Shown here in pieces: positions 10,301 through 18,400 of a stretch of 64,000 nucleotides of DNA. The stretch is from Wolbachia endosymbiont (group A) of Pogonocherus hispidulus. GTDB lineage: Bacteria > Pseudomonadota > Alphaproteobacteria > Rickettsiales > Anaplasmataceae. Numbering within the stretch: position 1 is the first letter of the stretch; each line of letters starts with the position of its first letter. Location: NCBI RefSeq assembly GCF_964028195.1, contig NZ_OZ034750.1:744001-808000 (forward strand), written 5' to 3'. Below the pieces are notes generated by a model. It made no database searches. It was given only the letters and a program-made list of their open reading frames with translations, and was not told the DNA's origin. The position numbers and the translations under genes are program-made.

Positions 10301-13300
10301 CAGATATTATCAGCCAGATGAACAAGGATTACAGATTTATCATAATCAACCTATTGACAATAATGATGTTGGGTTGGTTGATTTTAGAGATAAGTCTATA
10401 TTGGGTTTTGATATGGAGATTGCTGATGGTAGTTTAGTGCTATCATATGGAAATAGTACCATTGCAAAAGTAGAGAATTGGAATAGTTATCAACCAGCAA
10501 GAGAAATGATGTTTGCTTTTAATGATACGATGGTTTCTAATTTGAAATGCATAGTCTCTGCTTGTAATTCGAAAGATGTTATAGAGGACTTTAATAAGGA
10601 GAAAGTAACTTTATTAAAGGAGCACATGTTTGATGCTATAGTGCAAAACAATATTAATGAAGCTAAAGGTTTAATTAGAAAAATTGAAAGTATTAATACT
10701 GAAAGTAAGCATGAATTAACACCTTTATATATGGCTATTCAAGAAGGTAGATTGGACATAGTAGAAATTCTTTTTGAGAGAAAGTATTTTAGTATTAAAG
10801 ATAAAGACGTCCATCCTCTTCACTTAGCTGTTCAGGAAGATAAATTAAATATAGCTAAGTTTCTTGTTGATAGAGGTGCTGATATTCAAGCTAGAGATAG
10901 TGATGGTAGAACACCTCTACGTATGGCTGCTTACAACGGTGATTTAGAGATGGTCAAATTCTTCCTTGATAAGAATGCTAGTATTGAAGCTAAAGGTAAC
11001 GACCCATATAAGATGATGGGAGTAGTTGAGGGCGTAAAGAAGGAAATTATTAACCAAGCAGATACTGCACCTAATGTAAAAAGATGGGCAGAGTTTTTTG
11101 TAGAGAAGTTAAGATATTCAATAAAAAGTGTAGCAAAAGAGAAGCTAAAGGATGGCATGTTGCGTAATAGGTATAGTTCAGTTAATGAACTTGCTAATGA
11201 AATTTATAAATCAGATGGAAAGCTGTTTGATGATATAATTAAAGGAGTTATAAATGATGTGTATGGGAGGGTAGATACGAAAGAAACATTAAGTTATGTA
11301 CGCAGTCATAATAATGCTGGTCAGCGTATATCAGGTTATGTAGCTGTGTTTGATGCAATGCAAAGAAATGATGATTTAAATAATAGTGCAATATTTAAGT
11401 TAGCTTACTCTATTAAAGAGGCAATGAGTTTTGATAAATATTCTAGTCTCGATTCAGAAAAAAGATCTGATCTTGAAAGGCTAAAAAGTAAATTACCAGA
11501 ATCAGTAAAGAATATAGTATTTGCATCAAAAGTATGTATTAAAAATACTTATCAAAATGAATATTTATATGCTGCTGTTGATTGTTTTAATTATGACACA
11601 GAAAGGAGGAGAGCGTTTACTTGGGTTCCTGGGAAAAATGATAAACAAAGTGTGTGGAAGATTGAGCCTGATGGTGATAGCTTTCGTATAGTAAATGTTG
11701 AGTTTAATGAACATTTATATGCTGCTAGTAATTATTTTAATTATGATAATGATAGACGAATGGTATTTACTTGGATTCCAGGGGGACAAGTTACGCAAGG
11801 TGTATGGAAGATTGAGCCTAACGGTGATAAATGTAATATAAGGAATGTTAAGCATAATGAGTATTTGTATGCTGCTGATTATGCTAAATATGACAAAGAT
11901 AGGAGAAGAGTATTTACTTGGGTTCCGGGGGGCAAGGTTACACAAGGTGTATGGAGAATAGAAGATTGTGGATCTACTGTAAGAAAAGGTAGAAGTCAGG
12001 TTGAAGGTACAAGCGCTGTGGACAATACTGGTGGGGCTTTTGCAGATGCAAGTTCTAATCAAAGCATAATAGAGCCTCCTGTTTGCGATGTTTCCGTGAA
12101 TAGCCATTTTGGAAAAGGTGTTGATGTTAATACTACAGATGAAAATGGTTGGACACCACTACATTTAGCTGCATGGGAAGGTCAATTAGATGATGCTAAG
12201 TTATTAGTCAAGGAGGGAGCTGATATTAGTGCTGAGAATATTTTTGGTAGGAAACCTATACATGTTGCTGCTGAAAATAATAATACAAACATCATAGAGT
12301 TTTTTCTCAGTAAGGGAATGAACGTTGATGATACTGATAGGTATGGTAGAACGCCACTATACTGTGCTTCTTGGAATGGTCACTTAGGTGTAGTGAAGTA
12401 CCTTGTAGAAAAGGGAGCTGACATTAATGCTCAGGACAAAGGTGGTGAGACATCGCTGGATGCTGCTACTGATCAAAAACATGAAGATGTTGTAGGGTAT
12501 TTAAAACAAGTGCAGCTAGATCAAGAATTACTTATTGCAGCACAATATGGTAATTTTGATGAAGTTAGAGATCTTGTAAGTCAAGGGGCTAGCTTGAATA
12601 CTAAGTATAGTAATGGGATGACTGTTATGCATTCTGCTGCTTATGGTGGTAATCTGGATATAGTAAAATATTTTGTAGCAGATGCAAAAAATAGCTTAGA
12701 AATTAAAGATAATGGCAGTAGAGTTCCCCTGCACTATGCTGCTTACAATGGTAAGCTAGATGTGGTAAAGTATTTTATAGATGAGGAGAAAGTTGATGTT
12801 AATCTAAAAGATAGTGATGGGCAGACAGCATTGCACATGGCTTCTGGTGGCGGCCATCTGGATGTAGTGGGGTATCTTGCAAGTAAGGGAGCAGATATCA
12901 AAGCTAAAGATAAGGATGGTAAAACACCGCTAGATATCGCCATCAACCGAAAGTATGATAGCGTCGTAAAATACTTAAAACAAGCTCAATTAAATGAGCA
13001 ATTACTGGCTGCAGTGCAAGATAGTGATTTTAGTAAAGTAAAAGATCTCATAAATCTGGGTGCTGATGTTAATATTAAAGATAAGGATGGTAAAACACCT
13101 CTACATTATGCTTCACAGTCTTATCATCGTTTAGGTATGGTAAAGTATCTTATAAGTAAAGGAGCTGGCATCGATGTCAAGGATAACAGTGGTAGAACTC
13201 CCGAAAATGAGGCAGATGATACTAATTCTAATACAATGATGGAAGTTTTTATGCAAACACGCTTAGATAAAGAATTGTTACTTACTGTAAAAAATGAAAA

Positions 13301-15332
13301 GGATCTAAAGACAATCAATGATCTTATTGCTAAAGATATTGACGACAGAACGCATGGCGGGTTTTATTATACTTGGAGTGGTAACTTAGGCACAGTGGAG
13401 TTTCTTGTTAGTAAAGATGTGAGTGTTAATGCGACTGATAAATATGGCTGCACATTACTACACTGGGCTGCATTGAAAGGTCATTCAGATATCGCTAAGT
13501 TTTTAGTTGATAAGGGAGCTAATGTGAATGCTAAAGATATACTTGGCAGAACTCCTATGCACTTTGCTGTTATGAATAATCACAAGGATATTCAAGGTGT
13601 CTATGGTAGGGGGCCTATGTATACTGCTGCTGAGAACAATGATAAAGAAATTATAGAACTTTTCCTCATGAAAGGAGCGAGTATTAATGAGGCTGATAGA
13701 AATGGCGAGACGCCACTACACTTGGCTTCTTGGGGTGGTCATTTAGATGTGCTGCAATATCTTATAAATAGTGGAGCTAATGTTGATACTAAAGATAATA
13801 GTGGTAAAACATCTCTAGACATTGCTAGAGATAAAGGACATAATAATGTTGTAGAGTACTTACAACAAACACAGTCAAGTCTAAATAGGCAATTGTTAGC
13901 TGCAGTGCAAGGTGGTGGTTTTAATGAAGCTAAAGGTCTCATTGCCAAGGGTGCTAACATTGATACTAAGGACGAGGACGGCAGTACACTACTATATTCA
14001 GCTGCTGAAATAGGTGATTTAGATAGAATAAGGTTCCTTCTTGACAATGGTTCTAATATTGAAACTGAAAATGGGGAATATCAAGCAACTCCTTTACATG
14101 GAGCAGTTGCAAACTACAGGCTAGATGCAGTCAAGTTACTTCTTAGTCATGATGCTAATGTTAATGCTGAAGACAAAGGTCATTGGACACCTTTACACTA
14201 TGCTGCTGGCACCGATAGACTTGATATAGTGAAGTCTCTTGTAGATGCTGGTGCTAATCTCAGTGCTACAGATGATTACGGTAAAACACCACTAGATATT
14301 GCTAAAGATAAAGGACATAGTAGTATTGTGAACTATTTAAAAGAAAGACTCGAGGAAGAAAGATCTGCACGACGCGAACGCCGTCATTTGCCAAGTGAAT
14401 CCCTAAATTCAGTAGCAAGTAGTGGCACAAGATCATCTTCATGGATAAATGGTTTGTGTGGTTGGGCAAAAGAAAAAGGTGGTAAATTGGCATCAGATTT
14501 AGTAAATGGGTTATACAGAGGTACAGCTAAAGAATTAAAAGATTCTAAACTTACAGATATTCAAATGGACTCAAGCAATCAATGGAAATCAAAACAGCCT
14601 AGCTACGATCAAGCACAAGAGATGGAATTTCAATATATGTCAAAGTATGATGCTCGTAAAGGTAATGATAAGAATGCCGGTGCCTACAGCAAAAAACGTG
14701 GCAATGACAGGCAAGCAAAACAACAATATGAAAGCAAAATAAACAATAAACAGAGTGTTATTAGCGGGAGTGTTAATCAATCCAAAATTATAAGTAATGA
14801 AAAACAGCAGAAGTCAGGGGTTTTACATAATAAGTCAAAACCTACTTTATCTTACAATGGCAACAAAAACCATAGTTACTTTGATGATCGATCTAAAAAG
14901 ATTAGTGAAAGAAAGGAGCACATAGTAAATCATAAACAGTTTGATAACAGCTCCTATGAACATAGTAACCAATACAAACCAATGATTAGTGCAAACAATA
15001 AATGGTCTGAAAAGATTAGTAATGAAAGAATAGATAGTAGAAAAATGATAGGTGGTGCAAATCAAAAACAACAAGGTTTTCATCAAAACCAGCAAAGTTC
15101 TCATAATTCTAAACATGCGCATTTAACAAGAGCTACAGTGCAAGTTGATGTACCAAGTACATTGTTTGCATTGAACATGTTGGCCATGAAAGCGACAAAT
15201 CAGAAATTTAACAATATGCCATTACCTAAGAAAATCCAAAAGGGAATGCTGCATGCTGAAAAAGTTAGAGCTGAGACTTTAGGAAGAAAAGTTGGAGGAA
15301 GAATTGAAGGTACTTTATGGTTTACCAAATAA
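4344..15332 (+). CDS. cifB: Giant CifB-like toxin: dual PD-(D/E)XK, pore-forming, ankyrin and latrotoxin-CTD modules
   Basis: A 3662-residue modular protein downstream of cifA. PD-(D/E)XK motif 1: D297 in GRGYADIVLV and E317-L-K319. Motif 2: D660 in KRIDMLV and E684-L-K686. Both keep D...ExK, as expected of active nucleases. Residues about 980-1240 resemble the TcdA/TcdB pore-forming region, with hydrophobic stretches at about 1093-1183; a cysteine-rich part follows (about 1280-1430). Ankyrin block 1 is at about 2125-2219. A three-fold repeat with NEYLYAA and FTWVPG signatures is at about 2395-2545. Ankyrin block 2 is at about 2592-3335. A basic RERR site is at 3344-3347. A Gln/Asn/Lys-rich linker leads to a latrotoxin-like C-terminal domain at about 3598-3662. 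I saw no Ulp1-type deubiquitinase motif. The protein is predicted to act in host cells; the nuclease role follows from the family, the rest is inference. Confidence 0.85.
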   Translation: MPKRKQGEVDNQGVQDFELIELLIRESVKAGPSTSVPKGSDFESFKARFQSYVDQVPSYLHSVGKEGFFPHFFLGSFSTLIDTEIAAKLNIEKIYFSFDSSKTLKVAVIKKGEIKSPEDAADKVKLFVIAESGSTRKKFSYGELDKILGNTKVARNDVVRLARDQGKLGVRLVEITKEKDAKGKMAGISVNVENNKLDNDASTIHEFKEIKKGLWNNPESDIAKLTNPDVEKVKKPVENILKKVSKIHSEHKDSLVYGQEVKEAAHHGFVAGALVNFRYRYNLRVYLEQFAGRGYADIVLVPRGKDRSLNAVPIIIELKAGTAAGTTPGNALEQAKDYAKGFQPNTMRVLTVSDNVLCVGLNLDSTEKFSMYISPREDREIALPTMQALLKEASDWDGRQDTITNVKEKIKQPLERIYHTFPGTPEKGGNYFSRFLLGQLLLANEFERINLEKSVFLYNEYPLVSSTRSGAQSTERPVTTFMLTKGNQGQNKEVFIFHIREGGKGEFSEKKIPINLPTVSKITEVCISLQEERRSDFFDVEKVNRYNSLDKYRQGKSFFGGEWKNIPYPAGLKETFDEVLKSQLASSQDQSQSIGKYKELFGKLGETVLPFKVLIEKEAHTQAISHGAFSHYSDIKLGELQENRALVLTEFQTGRGKRIDMLVHGIKFADQASSAKEYDPVGLELKGPREGKTADALKDEANKQIADEYKKGVTYKTLTDGKKVDFIGVVFDKGANNADSLILMSKDAFTPVKVVHSSIFSISQQQCSKGRKQRSTGMVCIDSRDEEKITEKEKEKLIKELSGIEAYDTKIITIDSPQVSIDSDKVNIKFKDNDGNGKELIIDNATNIKSIENYILDKENLEIKLKVSSDKEYAIIEEIKEQGSEYYLKIDDYRIKLDSIFKDGKEVVFDKLHQLSNDKQLLENKKYIEDIGGVQTNQDYNDIVKEIKQSLLAKEVREDTFDRFKSHFDDLGEKVFADYISNVESSLKEKGIAFDRDKFDSAKIKGAKGGKFFSLMAIYDLFDSISDATTLGRHDNDALKQVFGINGILDAMDDVRESISISPNSKVGKLIGKIPGPARQAFVKVISNPVVQSITFATIAYQFGYSVNEIAQGNNHPLNYYWTASSGIKLASMSIRPISAGVSFTIKSVSATTKILRGLSAAGKVLGRVAVVTMAADVLITIGVEIHERMEYTKAIAEQVPLLPGNEQAEVFFAKVIKFFTGRDVEKEYGDIIRVKGYLNHVKEVAIKLLDDNYNIAAIVQYVISIEEKYSEIIRDADRICQPGPAFTGFCHQTCELEEKYNNISFSNVNTASNAEKDLSSLDISKTLPMRSYTLVMNEGWERFICNIKNNPKCDQDIDKKKVYVVNTDAKHIPHLTKYEYENLGLRIIDAPLRKPTQKSQCSKIINEKGGGFFPCNINKIHRNCQETFTLSGKPFIFTNPKRKDSSLIKKGTYPKDSVLYISGPRTLTAAANYPAVMHIPEGSDIRYIGSKNNETIFIINNSISGTLEGGAGKENTVVMSVKANDIVADLHNGIINYSNSNNIRLVNTYNYVSNSDNKQNITTHCETRLINVKNAEIWQNSSNCTDKDYEVRVVNKENLHHRGLKQTIFVVNEDSDNARIVSDLGSTGKIKGNIDVIRIQVANITQWRINENIEESGYNLDLLADDMQSIVTSTKIGDFNNLSIEVNCNGITESVAIQDKSLSDTVEDIRYQKLKNSGNDISGEIIQNSEKKLRAFIQASILDQELTNTYQVAKDIASKSNLDIPISQIEVTKNYMGIPSEKVIIAGMYSDQVIVDFSPSGSNIANSYQKYRGNGGELNYNNYIMACNHPQDVTVEGENFQHKYIIKLPEYDHELSREISSSPIRLNLKIKNKVTPYQSIPYDVIDFAELNVTDIDSIGIEEGERSYINECYNQSISDLTEDSLEIKDITVLGSKGTKWSLSIGLVDYFESLEHQQVVLRMNNELYKIDSTNSKLEHVEMDPNSFRYYQPDEQGLQIYHNQPIDNNDVGLVDFRDKSILGFDMEIADGSLVLSYGNSTIAKVENWNSYQPAREMMFAFNDTMVSNLKCIVSACNSKDVIEDFNKEKVTLLKEHMFDAIVQNNINEAKGLIRKIESINTESKHELTPLYMAIQEGRLDIVEILFERKYFSIKDKDVHPLHLAVQEDKLNIAKFLVDRGADIQARDSDGRTPLRMAAYNGDLEMVKFFLDKNASIEAKGNDPYKMMGVVEGVKKEIINQADTAPNVKRWAEFFVEKLRYSIKSVAKEKLKDGMLRNRYSSVNELANEIYKSDGKLFDDIIKGVINDVYGRVDTKETLSYVRSHNNAGQRISGYVAVFDAMQRNDDLNNSAIFKLAYSIKEAMSFDKYSSLDSEKRSDLERLKSKLPESVKNIVFASKVCIKNTYQNEYLYAAVDCFNYDTERRRAFTWVPGKNDKQSVWKIEPDGDSFRIVNVEFNEHLYAASNYFNYDNDRRMVFTWIPGGQVTQGVWKIEPNGDKCNIRNVKHNEYLYAADYAKYDKDRRRVFTWVPGGKVTQGVWRIEDCGSTVRKGRSQVEGTSAVDNTGGAFADASSNQSIIEPPVCDVSVNSHFGKGVDVNTTDENGWTPLHLAAWEGQLDDAKLLVKEGADISAENIFGRKPIHVAAENNNTNIIEFFLSKGMNVDDTDRYGRTPLYCASWNGHLGVVKYLVEKGADINAQDKGGETSLDAATDQKHEDVVGYLKQVQLDQELLIAAQYGNFDEVRDLVSQGASLNTKYSNGMTVMHSAAYGGNLDIVKYFVADAKNSLEIKDNGSRVPLHYAAYNGKLDVVKYFIDEEKVDVNLKDSDGQTALHMASGGGHLDVVGYLASKGADIKAKDKDGKTPLDIAINRKYDSVVKYLKQAQLNEQLLAAVQDSDFSKVKDLINLGADVNIKDKDGKTPLHYASQSYHRLGMVKYLISKGAGIDVKDNSGRTPENEADDTNSNTMMEVFMQTRLDKELLLTVKNEKDLKTINDLIAKDIDDRTHGGFYYTWSGNLGTVEFLVSKDVSVNATDKYGCTLLHWAALKGHSDIAKFLVDKGANVNAKDILGRTPMHFAVMNNHKDIQGVYGRGPMYTAAENNDKEIIELFLMKGASINEADRNGETPLHLASWGGHLDVLQYLINSGANVDTKDNSGKTSLDIARDKGHNNVVEYLQQTQSSLNRQLLAAVQGGGFNEAKGLIAKGANIDTKDEDGSTLLYSAAEIGDLDRIRFLLDNGSNIETENGEYQATPLHGAVANYRLDAVKLLLSHDANVNAEDKGHWTPLHYAAGTDRLDIVKSLVDAGANLSATDDYGKTPLDIAKDKGHSSIVNYLKERLEEERSARRERRHLPSESLNSVASSGTRSSSWINGLCGWAKEKGGKLASDLVNGLYRGTAKELKDSKLTDIQMDSSNQWKSKQPSYDQAQEMEFQYMSKYDARKGNDKNAGAYSKKRGNDRQAKQQYESKINNKQSVISGSVNQSKIISNEKQQKSGVLHNKSKPTLSYNGNKNHSYFDDRSKKISERKEHIVNHKQFDNSSYEHSNQYKPMISANNKWSEKISNERIDSRKMIGGANQKQQGFHQNQQSSHNSKHAHLTRATVQVDVPSTLFALNMLAMKATNQKFNNMPLPKKIQKGMLHAEKVRAETLGRKVGGRIEGTLWFTK

Positions 15333-15543
15333 GTAAAAAAGGATGTCATTCTGTTTAACTCTTCAACTTTATCAGAAGGGAGATCAGTAGCAAGTTTGAG
15401 GGTTATAGATAGATAAAGTAGAAATTAGAGGTACAAGACTGAGATTAGGAAATAAGTGGTAATGTACTCTCCGTGTTAAACTTACAGTATGTATTTTTGA
15501 TATGGAAGGCTGAATAGGAGGGTTTCGTTATGATAGTAATTTA
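15333..15543. other. Intergenic, cifB to IS66
   Basis: About 210 bp with no gene and no strong terminator hairpin. It ends in the 8-bp target site GTAATTTA (15536-15543), which is repeated on the far side of the IS66 element. Confidence 0.5.
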
Positions 15544-16988
15544 GTATCTGTTCAGGGGAACGGTTTAAGAAACGATAGATAGAAGATTGTGAAAAGGGTT
15601 TAGTCCCTTTTGCTTCCATGTTAAGTATAACGAAATTATCCGCTCAAGGAATGTGTTTCCTTGCTCCGGTTGTGTAAAATATGAATTTTTGCGGTAAATG
15701 ACAAAATGCCGTATTTGCCGTTCAGCATGATTGTTTGTCAGTGGAATGTTTTCTGGATCATCCAAAAATTTCCACATCATCGTTTCGGATTTCAAAATAT
15801 TTTTTGCAACTCGAGAAGCTCCTATTGCTTCAGGTAAACGGGATATTTCTCTCAAGTAATACCTTGTACGTTTTCGCAACTTTCTGGTACGTCTAGTAAA
15901 TCTTAAAACATCTATTTCACTTTTTAGTAAAGCTTTTTTCAGTGCAAATAATTCAGTAGCTACGTTTCTTAAGTAACAACCCAGAACTTTAACTTCAATA
16001 TTCCAACTATGTGCTAATCTTTCAAAATCTCTTGATAAATGTGCCCAACAGATCTGCCTTTTTTCTTTAGCAAAATGGTTATATGCTGCATATCTGTCGG
16101 TTACTACTAGACTTTGATAGTCAAAAAATATGCTACCTTTTAAAACTTTCATTCCTCTTGAGTTTGCTAACTTAACAAAACTTGCCTCTTTACTGCTGAA
16201 CATCCAGCACCATCCTTGCTTACCTTTATTGTAATGGCTAGTTTCATCTATATGTAAAACATTGCTTTCTTTTATCTCTTGTGCTATTTGCTCATATTTT
16301 TGCTTACATTTAGCTGCAACTCTAAATTCACTGTTTGAGATACTACCTACACTTATGTTTAAATTGAAAATGTCATTTATAATACTTGTTATTTCACGTT
16401 TGGAATTTTTATAAAACCCACTTAGTGCTGCAATTACTGACTTAATTCTCGGTCCAAATACATCTGGTGTAACGTTTTCTGGCAATTTACTACTTCTTCT
16501 TTTGCCGCACTTTTTACAACGTCCATGTTCTAATTGGTATTCCACTACATAAGACCTAATTTCTGGAAGATCAACTTTCTGATGAATATACGGTTTTTTG
16601 CATATTGTGATCTCCCCTCCACATTTGCAAGTAGATGACAACTTTACTTTTACCACTTCATCTACATCCATTTTAGCCCGATAATTGCCTTTGTGCCCGA
16701 CCTGACCACCGACGTTCCTGTCGCTCTTTGGCTTGTCCTTTTTTATTTTGTACAACTCTCTAGAGCTTGGTAGAGATGAATTTTTTGAGTTTAAACCAAG
16801 CCTTTCCTTTAATTCAGCGTTCTCTATCCTCAGGGCTTTATTTTCTGCTTTTAAGTTTTCTACTTCTACTTCCAACTTCTCTATTTTTTGCTGTAAATTT
16901 TTGCAGAGCTCTGACCTTACCCAGAAAAAGTAGAGAGGAAGTTAAGCCATTTTTGAGGTAAAATAAAACATGATTATGAGGGCTTATT

Positions 16989-17291
16989 ATGGTAAACAAT
17001 AGAAAAAAATACACAGTGGAATTTAAATTAGAGGCAATAAAGTTGGTAAAGGAAACAGGGCAGCCAGCAAGCAAAATAGCTAAAGATTTAGGAATAGATA
17101 ACAGTACACTAAGTGACTGGATAAAAAAATATAAAGAAAAAGGATCAATAGAAGAAGCATTTCCTGGCAAGGGAAAGTTGGCACCATGTGATAAAGAAAA
17201 GTTTGAATTAAAGAAAGAACTAACAAGAGTTACTAGAGAAAGAGACATTTTAAAAAAAGCCCTGGGATATTTTGCAAGTCACAAAGAGTAA
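16989..17291 (+). CDS. IS3-family transposase OrfA (HTH protein)
   Basis: The 100-aa product has the helix-turn-helix of IS3/IS911-type OrfA: YTVEFKLEAIKLV, ASKIAKDLGID, STLSDWIKKY, then a C-terminal leucine-zipper-like stretch (ELTRVTRERDILKKAL). It binds the element ends and, fused to OrfB by frameshifting, forms the transposase. The run T TTA AAA AAA G at 17250-17259 lies near the end of orfA and is followed by an open −1 frame that reaches orfB without a stop. This suggests programmed −1 frameshifting to make OrfAB. Confidence 0.9.
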   Translation: MVNNRKKYTVEFKLEAIKLVKETGQPASKIAKDLGIDNSTLSDWIKKYKEKGSIEEAFPGKGKLAPCDKEKFELKKELTRVTRERDILKKALGYFASHKE

Positions 17292-17350
17292 AACATTTAT
17301 TTATAAAAAAGCATAGAAACTACTATAAAGTACAGGAGTTATGCAGGGTT

Positions 17351-18145
17351 TTGAAAATATCTGCTAGCGGCTACTACAAATGGACTAGTAAGAAGAAAAG
17401 TAGCAAAGAATCAACAAGGGAGCAGCCTCTAGCAGACATTCAAAAAATATACCAAGCATCTAATTGTAGATATGGAGCACCTAAAATTCATGCTGAACTA
17501 AAGGCTTTAGGCAAAAATTGCAACATCAAAACAGTGCAGGATATCATGCAAAAAAATGGTATTCAAGCTAGACTGAGGCGAAGATTCAAAAGCAAAAAAC
17601 AGCAGACTGACAATAGGGTTATAACTCCCAATATATTGGACCAAAACTTTACTACTAGTCAGCCAAATAAAGTATGGGTAACTGATATTACATACATAAA
17701 AACTAAGGATGGCTGGCTATATTTGGCAGCAATAATTGATCTATATTCACGTATGGTAGTTGGCTGGTCAATGAGTAGTACAATAACTAAGCGATTAGTT
17801 ATAGATGCTTTATTGATGGCTGTTGATAAGCGCAAACCAGCCAAAGATCTGCTATTTCATAGTGATCAAGGTTCACAATATACCTCTAAAAATTATCAGT
17901 TTTTGCTGAACACAAAAAACATCATTTCCAGCATGAGTCACACAGGCTGTTGTTATGACAACTCTGTTGTTGAAAGCTTTTTCAGCTCACTCAAACGGGA
18001 GCTTCTTATTGATACTTCGCAACACTCTGCTCAGCAAATTAGAACTGCTATATTTGAGTACATAGAAATTTTTTATAACAAACAGCGTAGACATTCTACT
18101 ATTAATTATTGCATTCCTGAGAAATTTGATTCATCATTTTCATAA
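17351..18145 (+). CDS. IS3-family transposase OrfB (DDE integrase domain)
   Basis: The 264-aa frame, called from a TTG, encodes the rve-type catalytic domain. The HTH_21-like N-terminus contains YGAPKIHAEL; the DDE residues sit in WVTDITYIK, FHSDQGSQYTS and VVESFFSSLKREL. The reading frame is open upstream to about 17252, in the −1 register relative to orfA, so the natural product is probably the OrfAB fusion; the TTG may be only a formal start. No frameshift or stop interrupts the domain. Confidence 0.9.
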   Translation: MKISASGYYKWTSKKKSSKESTREQPLADIQKIYQASNCRYGAPKIHAELKALGKNCNIKTVQDIMQKNGIQARLRRRFKSKKQQTDNRVITPNILDQNFTTSQPNKVWVTDITYIKTKDGWLYLAAIIDLYSRMVVGWSMSSTITKRLVIDALLMAVDKRKPAKDLLFHSDQGSQYTSKNYQFLLNTKNIISSMSHTGCCYDNSVVESFFSSLKRELLIDTSQHSAQQIRTAIFEYIEIFYNKQRRHSTINYCIPEKFDSSFS

Positions 18146-18400
18146 TAAAAATGGCTTAACTTCCTCTCTACTTTTTCTGGGTAAGGTCACTCTTCTAGAT
18201 CAATCATATTACCTCACGTTTACCCTATGATTATCTTTTTGGTTTATCTTGTCTACCTATTTTGCCACTCCCCTGAACGGATACGTAATTTATATAATTC
18301 TATGTTCAATCTTTATAGCCATTTTAGACAGTTCACTAGATTCTTAATTAGGGAATATGTCTAACTTAGAGAAGGTTTTCATAAATGTTAAAGTGAATAA

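Larger units (their letters stand above)
16912..18189 (+). mobile_element. Complete IS3-family element nested in IS66
   Basis: The 1278-bp element has long inverted ends starting TGACCTTACCCAGAAAAAG at 16912 and the matching complement ending at 18189. The 3-bp sequence CTC flanks both sides (16909-16911 and 18190-18192), the usual IS3-family target duplication length. It carries orfA and orfB in the normal arrangement with no disabling mutation visible, so it may be active. A decayed copy of one end is present at 35181-35268. Confidence 0.92.
15565..18207 (-). pseudogene. IS66 transposase, interrupted by an IS3-family insertion
   Basis: The main open part (15565-16875, 436 aa) is an IS66 DDE transposase. 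It has an N-terminal leucine-rich coiled coil, a zinc-finger-like CxCG...CxxCGK region, and the catalytic blocks HIDETSHY, VVTDRYAAY and NNHAERQIR. The original start is the ATG complementary to 18205-18207 (MIDLEELCKNL), followed by 4 bp of the IS3 target site region. The IS3 insertion after about 15 codons separates this start from the body. Removing 16912-18189 and one copy of the CTC duplication restores the frame, so the host element was probably intact when it was hit. The 436-aa part could still be translated from an internal start, but it lacks the first part of the coiled coil. Confidence 0.85.
15544..18284 (-). mobile_element. IS66-family element carrying a nested IS3-family element
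   Basis: The terminal inverted repeats read GTATCTGTTCAGGGG at 15544 and, on the other strand, GTATCCGTTCAGGGG ending at 18284. The 8-bp sequence GTAATTTA flanks both sides (15536-15543 and 18285-18292), matching the 8-bp target duplication usual for IS66. The element carries only the tnpC-type transposase; no tnpA or tnpB accessory gene is visible. Its transposase is split near the N-terminus by the IS3 element at 16912-18189. Confidence 0.9.

Noticed and set aside
11715..12107. A 130-codon minus-strand frame within cifB
   Set aside because: It mirrors the three-fold repeat of cifB and has no ribosome site; a shadow.
4344..15332. Ulp1-type deubiquitinase domain in the CifB-like protein
   Set aside because: I looked for the His-Asp-Gln-Cys pattern of CidB near both the nuclease and C-terminal parts and saw none; the call is nuclease type.
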